A stretch of DNA of 26,397 nucleotides from a virus (IMGVR_UViG_3300032736_000516:1-26397), one strand, 5' to 3'. Shown: positions 1 through 6,708, counted from the stretch's first letter. Made by a program: numbers and translations. The notes: generated by a model not told the origin, from the sequence alone.

Positions 1-1
1 A

Positions 2-364
2 TATGTTCCAACAGGTTACAAGGCTACTGAAGATGAAAGCTACTATGCTGCTCCTAAACTTTCAGAATTTGATATTCAATGCTTAACTGACGACACTGAG
101 AGTTACTGTAATTATGATTGGAGGGCAGACAGTAGATTCATGGCTTTTAACGCTATTGAGTTTACAGAGTCTGCATTCAACAAGGGAGCTTCCATTGGCG
201 AGTCTGTAGTAATCATCTTCTACCCTTGGAAAGATGAGAGCAAGGTATCAAAGGTTGCGACCCTATGGCTTGGTACTTGGCACCATGCTCCGATAGTTGT
301 CTGGAGCAATGGTTCTAGCATTAAGACTGATTCTTTGCCTGAGTACATCGACCTTATTCATTGA
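2..364 (+). CDS. Hypothetical protein, 5' end cut by window
   Basis: The reading frame is open from the first bases of the window to the TGA at 362-364, giving 120 residues. An internal ATG lies at 140, but the codons before it look like ordinary protein (Tyr/Asp/Glu-rich), so the true start is probably left of the window. The product is soluble, with a mid-protein hydrophobic strand (SVVIIFYPW) and a Trp/His-rich segment (WLGTWHHAPIVVW). I do not recognise a family. Its stop overlaps the next ATG by one base (TGATG), so it belongs to the same polycistronic unit as the following gene. Confidence 0.7.
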   Translation, partial: YVPTGYKATEDESYYAAPKLSEFDIQCLTDDTESYCNYDWRADSRFMAFNAIEFTESAFNKGASIGESVVIIFYPWKDESKVSKVATLWLGTWHHAPIVVWSNGSSIKTDSLPEYIDLIH

Positions 365-897
365 TGCAAAACTTACTACTTGAAGTTAAAAGTATTCGCC
401 GCTGCGAAGGCGGGCATACGTGCAACCTTATAGCTAATGGCAGGAAGGTTGCATTTATTGGTCCAGGGATTTTTGAGTGGACTACTTACTCGAAGAAGGT
501 TGATGTCTTGACATGGTACGCCAGCAAGGGAAGCCTAAAGGTTCCAGAGCTTGTGCCTGTTGAGCTAAAGGAAGGATGGGAGTCACAGATTGCAGATTGC
601 AGGCTGGACGATGCGAAGCAAGATATGACAGAGACTACGTTACATGAGTGGGTCAAGATGCACTTCCTAGCTTTTGAATTGCTGCAAAGGTGCAAGAATG
701 TACTAATGACCTTGGGTCGCAAAGGTGAGATATTAGATTGGGGGATTCCACCAGGCAATTCAAGCGATACGTTGAAGCGTGTAGCGGTAAATCGCTTTAG
801 TTCCAAGCTGCTCAATGGACTTTCAATCTCAGAGCTTGTAAAAGTCTTAGAAGAGAAGCAAAAGGCTAAGAAGTCAACTGCTGCCGTTAAAGTTTAG
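364..897 (+). CDS. Hypothetical protein, 177 aa
   Basis: The ATG at 364 overlaps the preceding TGA by one base; a TTG three bases earlier is a less likely start. The N-terminal part holds CEGGHTC, a possible metal-binding pair, followed by beta-rich sequence. The C-terminal 90 residues look helical, with a Lys-rich tail (KQKAKKS). I recognise no family. It is the last gene before the first repeated promoter module, so it ends the transcription unit that enters from the left. Confidence 0.7.
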   Translation: MQNLLLEVKSIRRCEGGHTCNLIANGRKVAFIGPGIFEWTTYSKKVDVLTWYASKGSLKVPELVPVELKEGWESQIADCRLDDAKQDMTETTLHEWVKMHFLAFELLQRCKNVLMTLGRKGEILDWGIPPGNSSDTLKRVAVNRFSSKLLNGLSISELVKVLEEKQKAKKSTAAVKV

Positions 898-956
898 AGG
901 TTAGGGGAGGGAAAGTTTGTGTGCTCGGTGCCTCTGATCCTATAGGGAGTCGGAAA

Positions 957-1025
957 CCTTACTGTTACATTTCGCTAACTTCACAGGACTTCGGGCTTGC
1001 TAAATGCAAGCTAGCGTGGTATAAT
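957..1025 (+). promoter_or_regulatory. Repeated promoter module, copy 1
   Basis: A -35 TTGCTA (997-1002) and a perfect -10 TATAAT (1020-1025) are separated by 17 nt. Nine nt upstream of the -35 lies a conserved box (957-987; core TTCGCTAACTTCACAGG) that recurs at 3426 and 5757 with the same spacing. The -35 is embedded in a perfect dyad GCTTGC-TAAAT-GCAAGC (995-1011), a likely operator that is largely kept in copy 2. It drives the small-gene group starting at 1082. Confidence 0.85.
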
Positions 1026-1031
1026 AGGTCT

Positions 1032-1054
1032 GTCGGAGAGGTTATGGCTTCGAC
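1032..1054 (+). promoter_or_regulatory. 5'-leader hairpin, copy 1
   Basis: GTCGGAG (1032-1038) pairs with CTTCGAC (1048-1054), seven pairs including one G-U, around the loop AGGTTATGG. It begins about 7 nt after the -10, so at the 5' end of the transcript. Equivalent hairpins with different but still pairing arms follow the other two promoter copies, which supports a real RNA structure. Confidence 0.6.
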
Positions 1055-1085
1055 GTGCTTAAACTTTACAGGTTACTTGCTATGA
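1044..1085 (+). CDS. Possible 13-aa leader peptide
   Basis: A purine-rich GGAGAGG (1035-1041) sits just before an ATG at 1044 that opens the 13-codon reading frame MASTCLNFTGYLL. Its TGA (1083-1085) overlaps the ATG of the next gene in an ATGA arrangement. This could couple translation of the downstream gene, which has no Shine-Dalgarno of its own. The peptide is not conserved behind the other two promoter copies, so it may be chance. Confidence 0.3.
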   Translation: MASTCLNFTGYLL

Positions 1086-1285
1086 AGTTTCAGGTTGACG
1101 ACATTGAGCTTGACTTTGAGATGGAAGATAATGTTTACCCGCCAGAGCAAACTCAAACTATTGTGCATGAAGGTTGCATTGGTATGTGGGAAGCTGATAA
1201 CGAAGAAGACTTGATTGAAGAGATTACAGGTTCCACTGGCTGGTGCGTTAAAAGCATTGACTATCGCATCTTACTTTCTTCATAG
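1082..1285 (+). CDS. Hypothetical acidic protein, 67 aa
   Basis: The ATG at 1082 is chosen because its context (TTACTTGCTATG) is shared by the first genes of other groups in this block; an upstream in-frame GTG at 1055 lies inside the leader hairpin's 3' end. The protein is strongly acidic (for example DIELDFEMED and EADNEEDLIEE). I recognise no family. It is first behind promoter copy 1. Small acidic early phage proteins often act as DNA mimics or inhibitors, but nothing here shows that role. Confidence 0.7.
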   Translation: MKFQVDDIELDFEMEDNVYPPEQTQTIVHEGCIGMWEADNEEDLIEEITGSTGWCVKSIDYRILLSS

Positions 1286-1341
1286 ATCAATGTACTCAAC
1301 ACCCTGACTGATAACTACTAACTCTTTGCAGCTTACATGCT

Positions 1342-1620
1342 ATGGAAACACCAAACGGAATCTGCGTCAAGGTTGTTCAAAGTCTTGACCGTAACGGCAA
1401 CAGAGTTTACACTGCCGTCCATAAACGTGATAGCAGTACAACTTATAGGGTGCGGATGCAAACCAAAGATCCAGAAGATGCACTTGGAGTTTGGATGATC
1501 AAGTTTACAGGTGTCTCGCCTGGCATGTCCAAGGGTCTTACGGCTGACTTCGAGGTTGTAGCTCGTGGCTCAGACCACGAAGGCTACTACTACATCCTTG
1601 CCGTTACTAACTACAACTGA
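1342..1620 (+). CDS. Hypothetical protein, 92 aa
   Basis: It starts at an ATG in the context CTTACATGCTATG, with no Shine-Dalgarno. The sequence alternates polar and hydrophobic residues and suggests a small beta-rich fold (VKVVQSLDRNGNRVYTAV; FEVVARGSDHEGYYYILAV). The stop overlaps the next ATG by one base, so it is co-transcribed with the next gene. I recognise no family. Confidence 0.7.
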   Translation: METPNGICVKVVQSLDRNGNRVYTAVHKRDSSTTYRVRMQTKDPEDALGVWMIKFTGVSPGMSKGLTADFEVVARGSDHEGYYYILAVTNYN

Positions 1621-1886
1621 TGGAGTTTCTAAAGTTTGTTGACTCAGCCAAGGAGGTTTTACCTTCCGAGTTTTATGGAAGCACTGTTGCGATTGATAAC
1701 GGTGTAGATGCAAGTTGGTGGCCAGATGTTGAACCTCAATGCTTTCTAGTCTTTGAGGATCATGCTTGGATTGCAATGTTTCCAAGTGGAACTTGTTACA
1801 CTATTATTGAGAAAGAAGAGCACAAAGGTAGTATTGCTGGACTTATATGGCTACTGTTCAGATGGTTCACCGAGGATTCTTCATGA
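1620..1886 (+). CDS. Hypothetical protein, 88 aa
   Basis: The ATG overlaps the preceding TGA (TGATG). It is an acidic, Trp-rich small protein with a hydrophobic C-terminal stretch (IAGLIWLLFRWF) that could be a membrane-contacting helix, although it is short and near the end. I recognise no family. It is coupled upstream by a 1-bp overlap and downstream by an ATGA overlap. Confidence 0.7.
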   Translation: MEFLKFVDSAKEVLPSEFYGSTVAIDNGVDASWWPDVEPQCFLVFEDHAWIAMFPSGTCYTIIEKEEHKGSIAGLIWLLFRWFTEDSS

Positions 1887-2050
1887 CGTTTCAAGAAGCC
1901 AAGACTTCGTTTGATGAACGCTTCAACTTTGACCCTAAAGACAAGCCCGAAGCATCCCAAGCATGGTGCATCTTCATTGATAGCTTGCACCGTGAAGGCA
2001 AGATCACAGACCAGCAAGCAAGGTGCTGGGACAATCCTTTCTACAACTAA
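1883..2050 (+). CDS. Hypothetical protein, 55 aa
   Basis: The start at 1883 is chosen because ATGA overlaps the previous stop and a GAGG lies a short distance upstream. An in-frame ATG at 1847 would force a 40-bp overlap. The product (MTFQEAKTSFDERF onward) looks like a small helical protein with a central WCIFIDSLHREGKIT segment. I recognise no family. Confidence 0.65.
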   Translation: MTFQEAKTSFDERFNFDPKDKPEASQAWCIFIDSLHREGKITDQQARCWDNPFYN

Positions 2051-2051
2051 C

Positions 2052-2258
2052 ATGGCACGCTACACGCACTACTTTGACGTTTGTATTTCAAACTCTTTTG
2101 ACAGCGACACTGAAGACTTTGACGAAGCACTTGAGAGGTGGCTTGATGGTCTTGGCACTATTGAGAACAAAAGGAAGGAGGTTCTTTCTACAGACGAGCC
2201 AACTTCTTCCTTAATAAAAGGAATCATTTACAGTGACACCTTGGAGGATGAATCATGA
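2052..2258 (+). CDS. Hypothetical acidic protein, 68 aa
   Basis: The ATG follows the previous TAA by one base, and the stop overlaps the next ATG by four bases, so it sits inside the cluster. It is acidic (SDTEDFDEALERWLDGLG). I recognise no family. The frame is open upstream to 1911, but that part overlaps the preceding gene and is not needed. Confidence 0.65.
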   Translation: MARYTHYFDVCISNSFDSDTEDFDEALERWLDGLGTIENKRKEVLSTDEPTSSLIKGIIYSDTLEDES

Positions 2259-2563
2259 TCTTCAACTCTATTGAATACACCGTGCCAGGGCACTGGTTAT
2301 CTGCGATCATCAACGGTGATGAAACATCCTTCGACTACTACGATGATGCCAAAGACTATGAAGCTTATAAAGCATTTTGTGAGCATGAAGTCAAAGATGC
2401 AACCGTAGAAGTTGTAGGCGAAGAATCTTACTTCTGTGTTTACCACGATGCCAGAGGCTATGGCGTTCTACCTTGCAACGTTGTGGACTGCATCTTCCAT
2501 TTTCCTTGTTGGGACAATAGCCGTTATCCAGCAACAGTCCAAACTGAACTTCTTGCAATCTGA
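2255..2563 (+). CDS. Conserved uncharacterised protein, 102 aa
   Basis: The N-terminus reads YTVPGHWLSAIINGDETSF. This resembles a small phage/plasmid/cyanobacterial family whose members begin with a motif like 'Y-x-hydrophobic-P-x-x-W-x-S-A-L-I-N-G-D'. The C-terminal half is Cys/Tyr-rich (ESYFCVYHDARGYG; CNVVDCIFHFPC), compatible with a small beta fold. Function is unknown in the family as far as I know. It overlaps the preceding gene by four bases (ATGA). Confidence 0.75.
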   Translation: MIFNSIEYTVPGHWLSAIINGDETSFDYYDDAKDYEAYKAFCEHEVKDATVEVVGEESYFCVYHDARGYGVLPCNVVDCIFHFPCWDNSRYPATVQTELLAI

Positions 2564-2566
2564 ATC

Positions 2567-3094
2567 ATGAAAACACAGCAGCCTAGCTTCTGGTGCATTG
2601 GTAACATTGGAGACGTTAATCCCTTCGAGCATGGAGGTGGCTTTGTATTAGTTGACAGGACGGGAGTTTACAGCCCTGAGCTGCTAATCTTGGAGGCTTT
2701 AGATGATGCAGACGAAAGTTGGCATTTGCTATATACCATCCTGCTGGAGCCACTTATCAAGATCGAGGGTAAAGATGGCGAGGATGGTTTATCAGATAAC
2801 AGGTTTCACCCTGATTATCCAGCCTGGTTCGGGGAGCCTACAAAGTTAAAGGCTTTAGCCGAAAGCTCTGGAATGTTTTACCCTGACATGCTGAACAGTT
2901 TTCTTTCAAATTGTCCAGCAGAGCGTGCATTTGCATACATGAACGCTGCTAGTTATTGGGGCTTCGCAAACTTTGATATTGATCCTCGCAGGTTGGAGCC
3001 TGAAAAGGCAAAGCTGCTATGTAACACCATGCTCGCTCAAATTGAAGAATCAAAAACCTTGCACAATGGTTATGGAGTCAACTACAATGGCTGA
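2567..3094 (+). CDS. Conserved uncharacterised protein, 175 aa
   Basis: The start ATG lies three bases after the previous stop. The N-terminal GNIGDVNPFEHGGGFVLVD, then GVYSPELLILEAL and later LSDNRFHPDYPAWFGEP, match a family I associate with cyanobacterial chromosomes, plasmids and other environmental bacteria; all members I recall are uncharacterised. The conserved His/Asp-rich segments suggest a folded, possibly metal-binding or catalytic protein, which is inference. It is the largest gene of the group under promoter copy 1. Confidence 0.75.
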   Translation: MKTQQPSFWCIGNIGDVNPFEHGGGFVLVDRTGVYSPELLILEALDDADESWHLLYTILLEPLIKIEGKDGEDGLSDNRFHPDYPAWFGEPTKLKALAESSGMFYPDMLNSFLSNCPAERAFAYMNAASYWGFANFDIDPRRLEPEKAKLLCNTMLAQIEESKTLHNGYGVNYNG

Positions 3095-3341
3095 ATCTAA
3101 AAGCTTCGGCTGGCTACGTTCAATTCACAACGCTACATGCTACGACAAGAGGACAGAGCTTACTTTTTCTATCATCAACAATGTAGACGCTACCTCAATA
3201 AGTGATAAGTTTACATATCGCTGTACAGGGAATGGTCGCAAGTTGATGTTTGATCGAAAGATTAACTTTGGAACAGCAATAGTAGTAGTTAATTCTTGGA
3301 CTGGAGACGTTGAAGTACAGGAGAAAGCACCACTAGGCTGA
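3087..3341 (+). CDS. Hypothetical protein, 84 aa
   Basis: The ATG at 3087 overlaps the end of the previous gene by 8 bp, in keeping with the tight packing here. The frame continues upstream to 2973 but only inside that gene. The product (MAESKSFGWLRSIHNATC onward) is basic and beta-rich. I recognise no family. It ends the second gene group, followed by a repeated hairpin element and promoter copy 2. Confidence 0.65.
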   Translation: MAESKSFGWLRSIHNATCYDKRTELTFSIINNVDATSISDKFTYRCTGNGRKLMFDRKINFGTAIVVVNSWTGDVEVQEKAPLG

Positions 3342-3368
3342 ACATTGTAGGTTGTAAGCCATAGGTTG

Positions 3369-3392
3369 TCACTATCCCGCACTTTGCAGGGA
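3369..3392 (+). promoter_or_regulatory. Repeated TCACTATCCCGCA element with hairpin, copy 1
   Basis: TCACTATCCCGCA (3369-3381) recurs exactly at 5666 and 9898. Here TCCCGC and GCAGGGA flank a short loop and can pair with one bulge. It lies just after the end of a gene group and about 85 nt before a promoter module, so it may act as a transcript end or processing site. There is no T-tract. Confidence 0.4.
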
Positions 3393-3425
3393 CCTTGGCA
3401 ACCTTATCGGCAAAACCGGGGGCAA

Positions 3426-3494
3426 CCTTACTGTTACAGATCGCTAACTTTACAGGCATCTCGGCTTGACATCTGCAAGCTGGCGTGGTATTAT
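3426..3494 (+). promoter_or_regulatory. Repeated promoter module, copy 2
   Basis: A consensus -35 TTGACA (3466-3471), a 17-nt spacer and -10 TATTAT (3489-3494). The conserved box (3426-3456; core GATCGCTAACTTTACAGG) ends 9 nt before the -35, as in the other two copies. The dyad around the -35 in copy 1 is retained as GCTTG...CAAGC. It drives the group that starts at 3558. Confidence 0.88.
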
Positions 3495-3502
3495 AGGAAC
3501 AA

Positions 3503-3531
3503 GTCGGGGAGGCTATAGGCTGAGCCCCGAC
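3503..3531 (+). promoter_or_regulatory. 5'-leader hairpin, copy 2
   Basis: GTCGGGG (3503-3509) pairs perfectly with CCCCGAC (3525-3531) around a 15-nt loop starting AGGCTATAGG. Compared with copy 1, both arms changed and pairing is kept (GGG/CCC against GAG/CTT), which is covariation. The position is the same: right after the -10. Confidence 0.65.
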
Positions 3532-3557
3532 CAACCTTGCACCTTGCACTTTCTACT

Positions 3558-3860
3558 ATGGACAGCATCTACTCTCACGCTACACGTTTGATCTGCAACT
3601 TTGACTTTGCTAAAGTTCAGAAGATGATGGCAGCAGTTGATTGGAAGTGGGGCGGACCTTACATGAATGGGGAGTTTGGACCTCCCACCATCAACGCAAT
3701 GCAGTCGCAGGCTCAAGCCTTGATCCTCGAAGCTCACAGGCTGGACAGCAATGTTTCATCCGGTGGCTTTGAAGCTTACTGGGTGCGCCAAGGACAAGTT
3801 GCAGGCTATAGGGGCAATGGCTACATCGGACTTCGCTTTATCGGAGCCGAATGTTACTAA
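3558..3860 (+). CDS. Hypothetical protein, 100 aa
   Basis: The ATG at 3558 sits in a heptad-like leader (CACTTTCTACTATG) behind promoter copy 2; a TTG at 3537 is in frame but less likely. The product contains a helical N-half (FDFAKVQKMMAAVDWKWGG) and a Gly/Tyr-rich C-terminus (GYRGNGYIGLRFIG). I recognise no family. Confidence 0.7.
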   Translation: MDSIYSHATRLICNFDFAKVQKMMAAVDWKWGGPYMNGEFGPPTINAMQSQAQALILEAHRLDSNVSSGGFEAYWVRQGQVAGYRGNGYIGLRFIGAECY

Positions 3861-3909
3861 CGCTGAGCTTCAAGTTTCAATCATCAATCACTAATCTTCA
3901 ATCATTGCT

Positions 3910-4107
3910 ATGACTACTTACAAGACTGTTCTGTTCAAGTTCAAGGGTGACAGCAAGACGCTTGATCGCGGCTTGACCTTAGAGGAAGCGCAGGAGTTCT
4001 GCAAGCATGATGATTCCAGCAGCAGAACTTGCATGGACAAGCGGAAGCTTGCAAGTTGGGGCGACAATCCTAGCAATCCATGGTTTGTTGGTTACAGAGA
4101 AGAGTGA
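3910..4107 (+). CDS. Conserved small protein, 65 aa
   Basis: Start context ATTGCTATG, no Shine-Dalgarno. The central GLTLEEAQEFCKHDDSSSRT resembles a widespread small phage-associated family with the pattern 'R-G-L-T-L-E-E-A-Q-x-H-C-x-x-x-x-x-S-S' and a C-terminal W-x-x-G-Y-x-E, present here as WFVGYREE. No function is known to me. The match to both ends of the pattern makes it a confident real gene despite its size. Confidence 0.75.
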   Translation: MTTYKTVLFKFKGDSKTLDRGLTLEEAQEFCKHDDSSSRTCMDKRKLASWGDNPSNPWFVGYREE

Positions 4108-4142
4108 CCACAGCTTCAACGTACACCCTGCACCTTAGGGCC

Positions 4143-4253
4143 ATGCCAATTACCAGAACAGTTACGCTTTACGCGTTTGGTGAGCTTAGCGAAGAAGCTC
4201 AAGAGGCTGCACTTTGCAGCTTGTGGAACATCAATGTAGACAATGTATTCTAA
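4143..4253 (+). CDS. Truncated small ORF with ELSEEAQEAAL motif, 36 aa
   Basis: ATG at 4143 to TAA at 4251-4253. The translation contains LYAFGELSEEAQEAAL. This is the N-terminal motif ('Y-x-F-x-E-L-S-E-E-A-Q-E-x-A') of a widespread phage/prophage family of unknown function that is usually far longer. Here it stops soon after INVD, so this is probably the remnant or a minimal version of such a gene. Confidence 0.6.
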   Translation: MPITRTVTLYAFGELSEEAQEAALCSLWNINVDNVF

Positions 4254-4288
4254 GCTTACAGATTCAATCATCCACTTGCTTACTTGCT

Positions 4289-4477
4289 ATGTACATCGCC
4301 AGGACAAAAACCCTACAGGTTTTCACAACTAATTACCCAGATGCTGTCAGAGAAGCACAGGATCTAGCTAATACCTACCGGTGCAGGGCACAGGTTATTC
4401 CCGTTGGTCAGGACGATCCAATTTACGAGACTACACCTCGAACTTCAGCACTTGATTGGACGGCGGCTGAAGGATGA
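4289..4477 (+). CDS. Hypothetical protein, 62 aa
   Basis: The ATG at 4289 has the CTTACTTGCTATG context shared with other group-leading genes here; the frame is open upstream to 4214 but without such a start. The product is a small soluble protein with the helical segment DAVREAQDLANTY. I recognise no family. The stop overlaps the next ATG (ATGA). Confidence 0.65.
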   Translation: MYIARTKTLQVFTTNYPDAVREAQDLANTYRCRAQVIPVGQDDPIYETTPRTSALDWTAAEG

Positions 4478-4641
4478 GACATTGGATACCAGCAACAAAG
4501 GTTGATTTAATGAGCTTGGAGGATCGCCTCCCTGCTGGAAAGAAGATCGTTACAGCTTGGCTCCCAGATCGTGGAGCTTGCTACATGATCGTTAATGCGT
4601 CGAAGCCACACTACAAAACCAGCTCAAAGGTTATCTACTGA
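4474..4641 (+). CDS. Hypothetical protein, 55 aa
   Basis: ATGA overlap with the previous gene; TGA at 4639-4641. The translation (MRHWIPATKVDLMSLEDRL onward, ending SSKVIY) has sensible composition with Trp and Tyr spread along it and fills what would otherwise be a 165-bp gap in a tightly packed cluster. I recognise no family. Confidence 0.6.
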   Translation: MRHWIPATKVDLMSLEDRLPAGKKIVTAWLPDRGACYMIVNASKPHYKTSSKVIY

Positions 4642-4642
4642 C

Positions 4643-4843
4643 ATGAACATTAAAACCATCTGTGATGCAGTAGAGCTTTTAGTCCATGAACGCTACGATC
4701 TTGTAGCCTTAGATGATGAAGGTAACTGGAAGGTTCTTGCATCTGCTGTAACTTACGAGGATGCAGACCACCAGTTAGATGTTTACACCGATCAGTTTCC
4801 ACATGCAATGCTCGACATTCTCCCCCATAAGAACAATGATTGA
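4643..4843 (+). CDS. Hypothetical protein, 66 aa
   Basis: The ATG at 4643 follows the previous stop by one base. The acidic product begins MNIKTICDAVELLVHERYD and continues DDEGNWKVLASAVTYEDAD, typical of a small alpha/beta protein. I recognise no family. It overlaps the next gene by 8 bp. Confidence 0.65.
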   Translation: MNIKTICDAVELLVHERYDLVALDDEGNWKVLASAVTYEDADHQLDVYTDQFPHAMLDILPHKNND

Positions 4844-5321
4844 AACTTGTATCTTTGATCCTAATTCAAAATATACTGGCGTCTACAGCTTCGTGAAGCC
4901 AGCTCGGACCCCAGAGGTTCTGGTCTGTCAATACGGAGGTCAGACTTTGGAGGAGCTGAAGGCAGAGGGCAAAGTTTCACCAGAGGCTTTCCTATGCCCC
5001 TGGGAGGAGGCTTTCAGGCTGAGCAATGACCTTGCACGTCAGAAGGAGTGCAATGGACCTTCCAGGGTCACGAAGGAACGTTGGTGGGAGCTGCTGGAGG
5101 TTCTCTTTCCAGCACGATGGGAACAGCTTGAAGGTGCTGAAATCTTCATGATGCCTGAATGTATCACTAGCACTCTTTACACGTTTGGTGTTCGGATTGG
5201 TGAAGATTACTTCTCAATCAATGAAGATCAGGACATTCCAGCAGAGAGGTTAGTTGCTATGTGCAGGGAGGTTGCGAGCAGCGAGCTTGCAAGCTTGTCC
5301 TTGTCCAGAGAGGTTGAATGA
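4836..5321 (+). CDS. Conserved uncharacterised protein, 161 aa
   Basis: The ATG at 4836 overlaps the preceding stop by 8 bp. The segment KYTGVYSFVKPARTPEVLV followed by YGGQTLEELKAEGK and SPEAFLCPWEEAF resembles an uncharacterised family I have met in cyanobacterial or phage settings; I cannot name it or give a function. The C-terminal half contains STLYTFGVRIGEDYFS. It is linked to the next gene by an ATGA overlap. Confidence 0.7.
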   Translation: MIETCIFDPNSKYTGVYSFVKPARTPEVLVCQYGGQTLEELKAEGKVSPEAFLCPWEEAFRLSNDLARQKECNGPSRVTKERWWELLEVLFPARWEQLEGAEIFMMPECITSTLYTFGVRIGEDYFSINEDQDIPAERLVAMCREVASSELASLSLSREVE

Positions 5322-5656
5322 TGGAAGCAGCCGCTAGGGACTACTTAAGAGAGGTTGCACGTTCCGATGATTCACCAAGAAATCAGATTGCACAGGGTAT
5401 CTCCTGGGCTGATGAATCCTGCAGGATTAGTGGAACGTTAAGCCTTGCGCTTAGGGATGCTGATGCTGAAGGTGGAAAGTTGCTACTTGAGTTGATGGTA
5501 GCGCAAGGGCTGAAGACACAGGCTGAAGTTCCGAGGTTCCTTAACCGATACTTCCATACTTGCTTGAACATGCTTCGACCGATTGACGAAGAGATTGAAC
5601 GCTACAAAGCGGAGTCGAAAGCTTACGGGTCAAACTCGCAAGTTCGTATGCTGTAG
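5318..5656 (+). CDS. Hypothetical protein, 112 aa
   Basis: The ATG at 5318 overlaps the previous TGA; a second ATG follows immediately. The product is predicted mostly helical (AARDYLREVARSDDS; LLLELMVAQGLKTQAEV). I recognise no family. It is the last gene before promoter copy 3 and is followed within 10 bp by the repeated TCACTATCCCGCA element. Confidence 0.7.
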   Translation: MMEAAARDYLREVARSDDSPRNQIAQGISWADESCRISGTLSLALRDADAEGGKLLLELMVAQGLKTQAEVPRFLNRYFHTCLNMLRPIDEEIERYKAESKAYGSNSQVRML

Positions 5657-5665
5657 GTTGTATGT

Positions 5666-5694
5666 TCACTATCCCGCAACTTTGCACGTTGCGG
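5666..5694 (+). promoter_or_regulatory. Repeated TCACTATCCCGCA element with hairpin, copy 2
   Basis: Exact TCACTATCCCGCA (5666-5678) continuing into a perfect 7-bp stem CCGCAAC (5674-5680) / GTTGCGG (5688-5694) with loop TTTGCAC. It starts 10 bp after a gene group ends. It could be a transcript terminator or processing hairpin; no T-tract follows. Confidence 0.45.
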
Positions 5695-5756
5695 CTGGAG
5701 AGTTGAGAGGTTGAGCGATGGAGCGGGTCTGACTTTATAGGAAGCTCCAGAGATTA

Positions 5757-5820
5757 GTGTTACAGATCGCTAACTTTACAGGGACTGGGGGTTGACTTAT
5801 TGGCAGTGATAGAGTATAAT
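5757..5820 (+). promoter_or_regulatory. Repeated promoter module, copy 3
   Basis: -35 TTGACT (5792-5797), 17-nt spacer, perfect -10 TATAAT (5815-5820). The conserved box (to 5782; core GATCGCTAACTTTACAGG) again ends 9 nt before the -35. The dyad over the -35 seen in copies 1 and 2 is absent. It drives the group beginning at 5883. Confidence 0.88.
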
Positions 5821-5827
5821 TGGATCA

Positions 5828-5853
5828 GCGGGGGAGGTTACAGCTTGCCTCGC
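5828..5853 (+). promoter_or_regulatory. 5'-leader hairpin, copy 3
   Basis: GCGGGG (5828-5833) pairs with CCTCGC (5848-5853), six pairs with one G-U. The loop contains GAGGTTACAG, like the loops of copies 1 and 2. It is at the same place after the -10. Confidence 0.55.
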
Positions 5854-5882
5854 TTCACACCTTACACTTTGCAGCTTGCACC

Positions 5883-6278
5883 ATGGCCACCCTTGCTGAG
5901 ATCGTTAAAGATTGCACCCCAGAGCTTGAATGGAAAGATTCTTCGCAGTGGGCTACACCCCACCCGAACGATCTCTACACCTCGGAGGTCAAAGTTTATC
6001 ACGATTACGTTTCGTTCCACGTTAGTGGAATGAGGTTGATACTCTGCAAGAAAGGTTGCTACTCATGGGCTGACGATCCTGAGGTTGCATATTACTACAT
6101 GGGAGAGTTTGTTGAACCGATTTCTTCCTCTTTGTCACAGCTTGTAGATGCTGGAGATAAGATCAAGGAGTATGCAGCCTATGTGGTTGCAGGTCTCAGG
6201 AAGCACGGTGACCTTAGACATTGCCCTATCTTCGAGTTAATGGATGATGTAGACGATAAGTTTAGCCCTATTTACTGA
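5883..6278 (+). CDS. Hypothetical protein, 131 aa
   Basis: The ATG at 5883 ends a leader made of 7-base words (CACCTTA, CACTTTG, CAGCTTG, CACCATG); the frame is open upstream to 5820 but that lies in the leader hairpin. The product (MATLAEIVKDCTPELEW onward) has an alpha/beta look with a central VKVYHDYVSFHVSGMRLIL strand pair and an acidic C-terminus. I recognise no family. Confidence 0.7.
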   Translation: MATLAEIVKDCTPELEWKDSSQWATPHPNDLYTSEVKVYHDYVSFHVSGMRLILCKKGCYSWADDPEVAYYYMGEFVEPISSSLSQLVDAGDKIKEYAAYVVAGLRKHGDLRHCPIFELMDDVDDKFSPIY

Positions 6279-6312
6279 TCTTCAAAACATTACATCTCAT
6301 AGGTCACACGCT

Positions 6313-6708
6313 ATGACTATTACAGCTCTGAAGCCCAAGGCTACTACTCTGGACACTCCAGAGTATGCTATCAAGCTTACAGTTCAACAGTTTTCTGAGA
6401 TCTTTGGAGGTAAGCCCAGAGACATTGGAGTTGGAGTTACCACCACAGGGTGGAATCTTAAATGGTACACCTTACAGCTTCCAGCCATAAAGCGACACTG
6501 GAGTCGAGAAGGCTACCTGTCAAAGGTTATAGCTGTTACGTTCTACGGGCAGCGTAGTCTTTATAGGCTGAAGGAGGAAGGCTACCACCTTGCTGGCAGG
6601 TGCAAGGTCGAAGGTCAGGAGGTTGCTGGTTACACCAGTGACGTCATGGTAGAGGTTGAGGGCAAGTTGTTCATCATTGCAGTTATCTCGATCAGAGGTG
6701 ACTCGTGA
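6313..6708 (+). CDS. Hypothetical protein, 131 aa
   Basis: ATG in the context CACACGCTATG. A beta-rich protein of ordinary composition (VGVTTTGWNLKWYTLQL; AVTFYGQRSLYRL; MVEVEGKLFIIAVISI). I recognise no family. The stop overlaps a GTG start in GTGA. Confidence 0.7.
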   Translation: MTITALKPKATTLDTPEYAIKLTVQQFSEIFGGKPRDIGVGVTTTGWNLKWYTLQLPAIKRHWSREGYLSKVIAVTFYGQRSLYRLKEEGYHLAGRCKVEGQEVAGYTSDVMVEVEGKLFIIAVISIRGDS

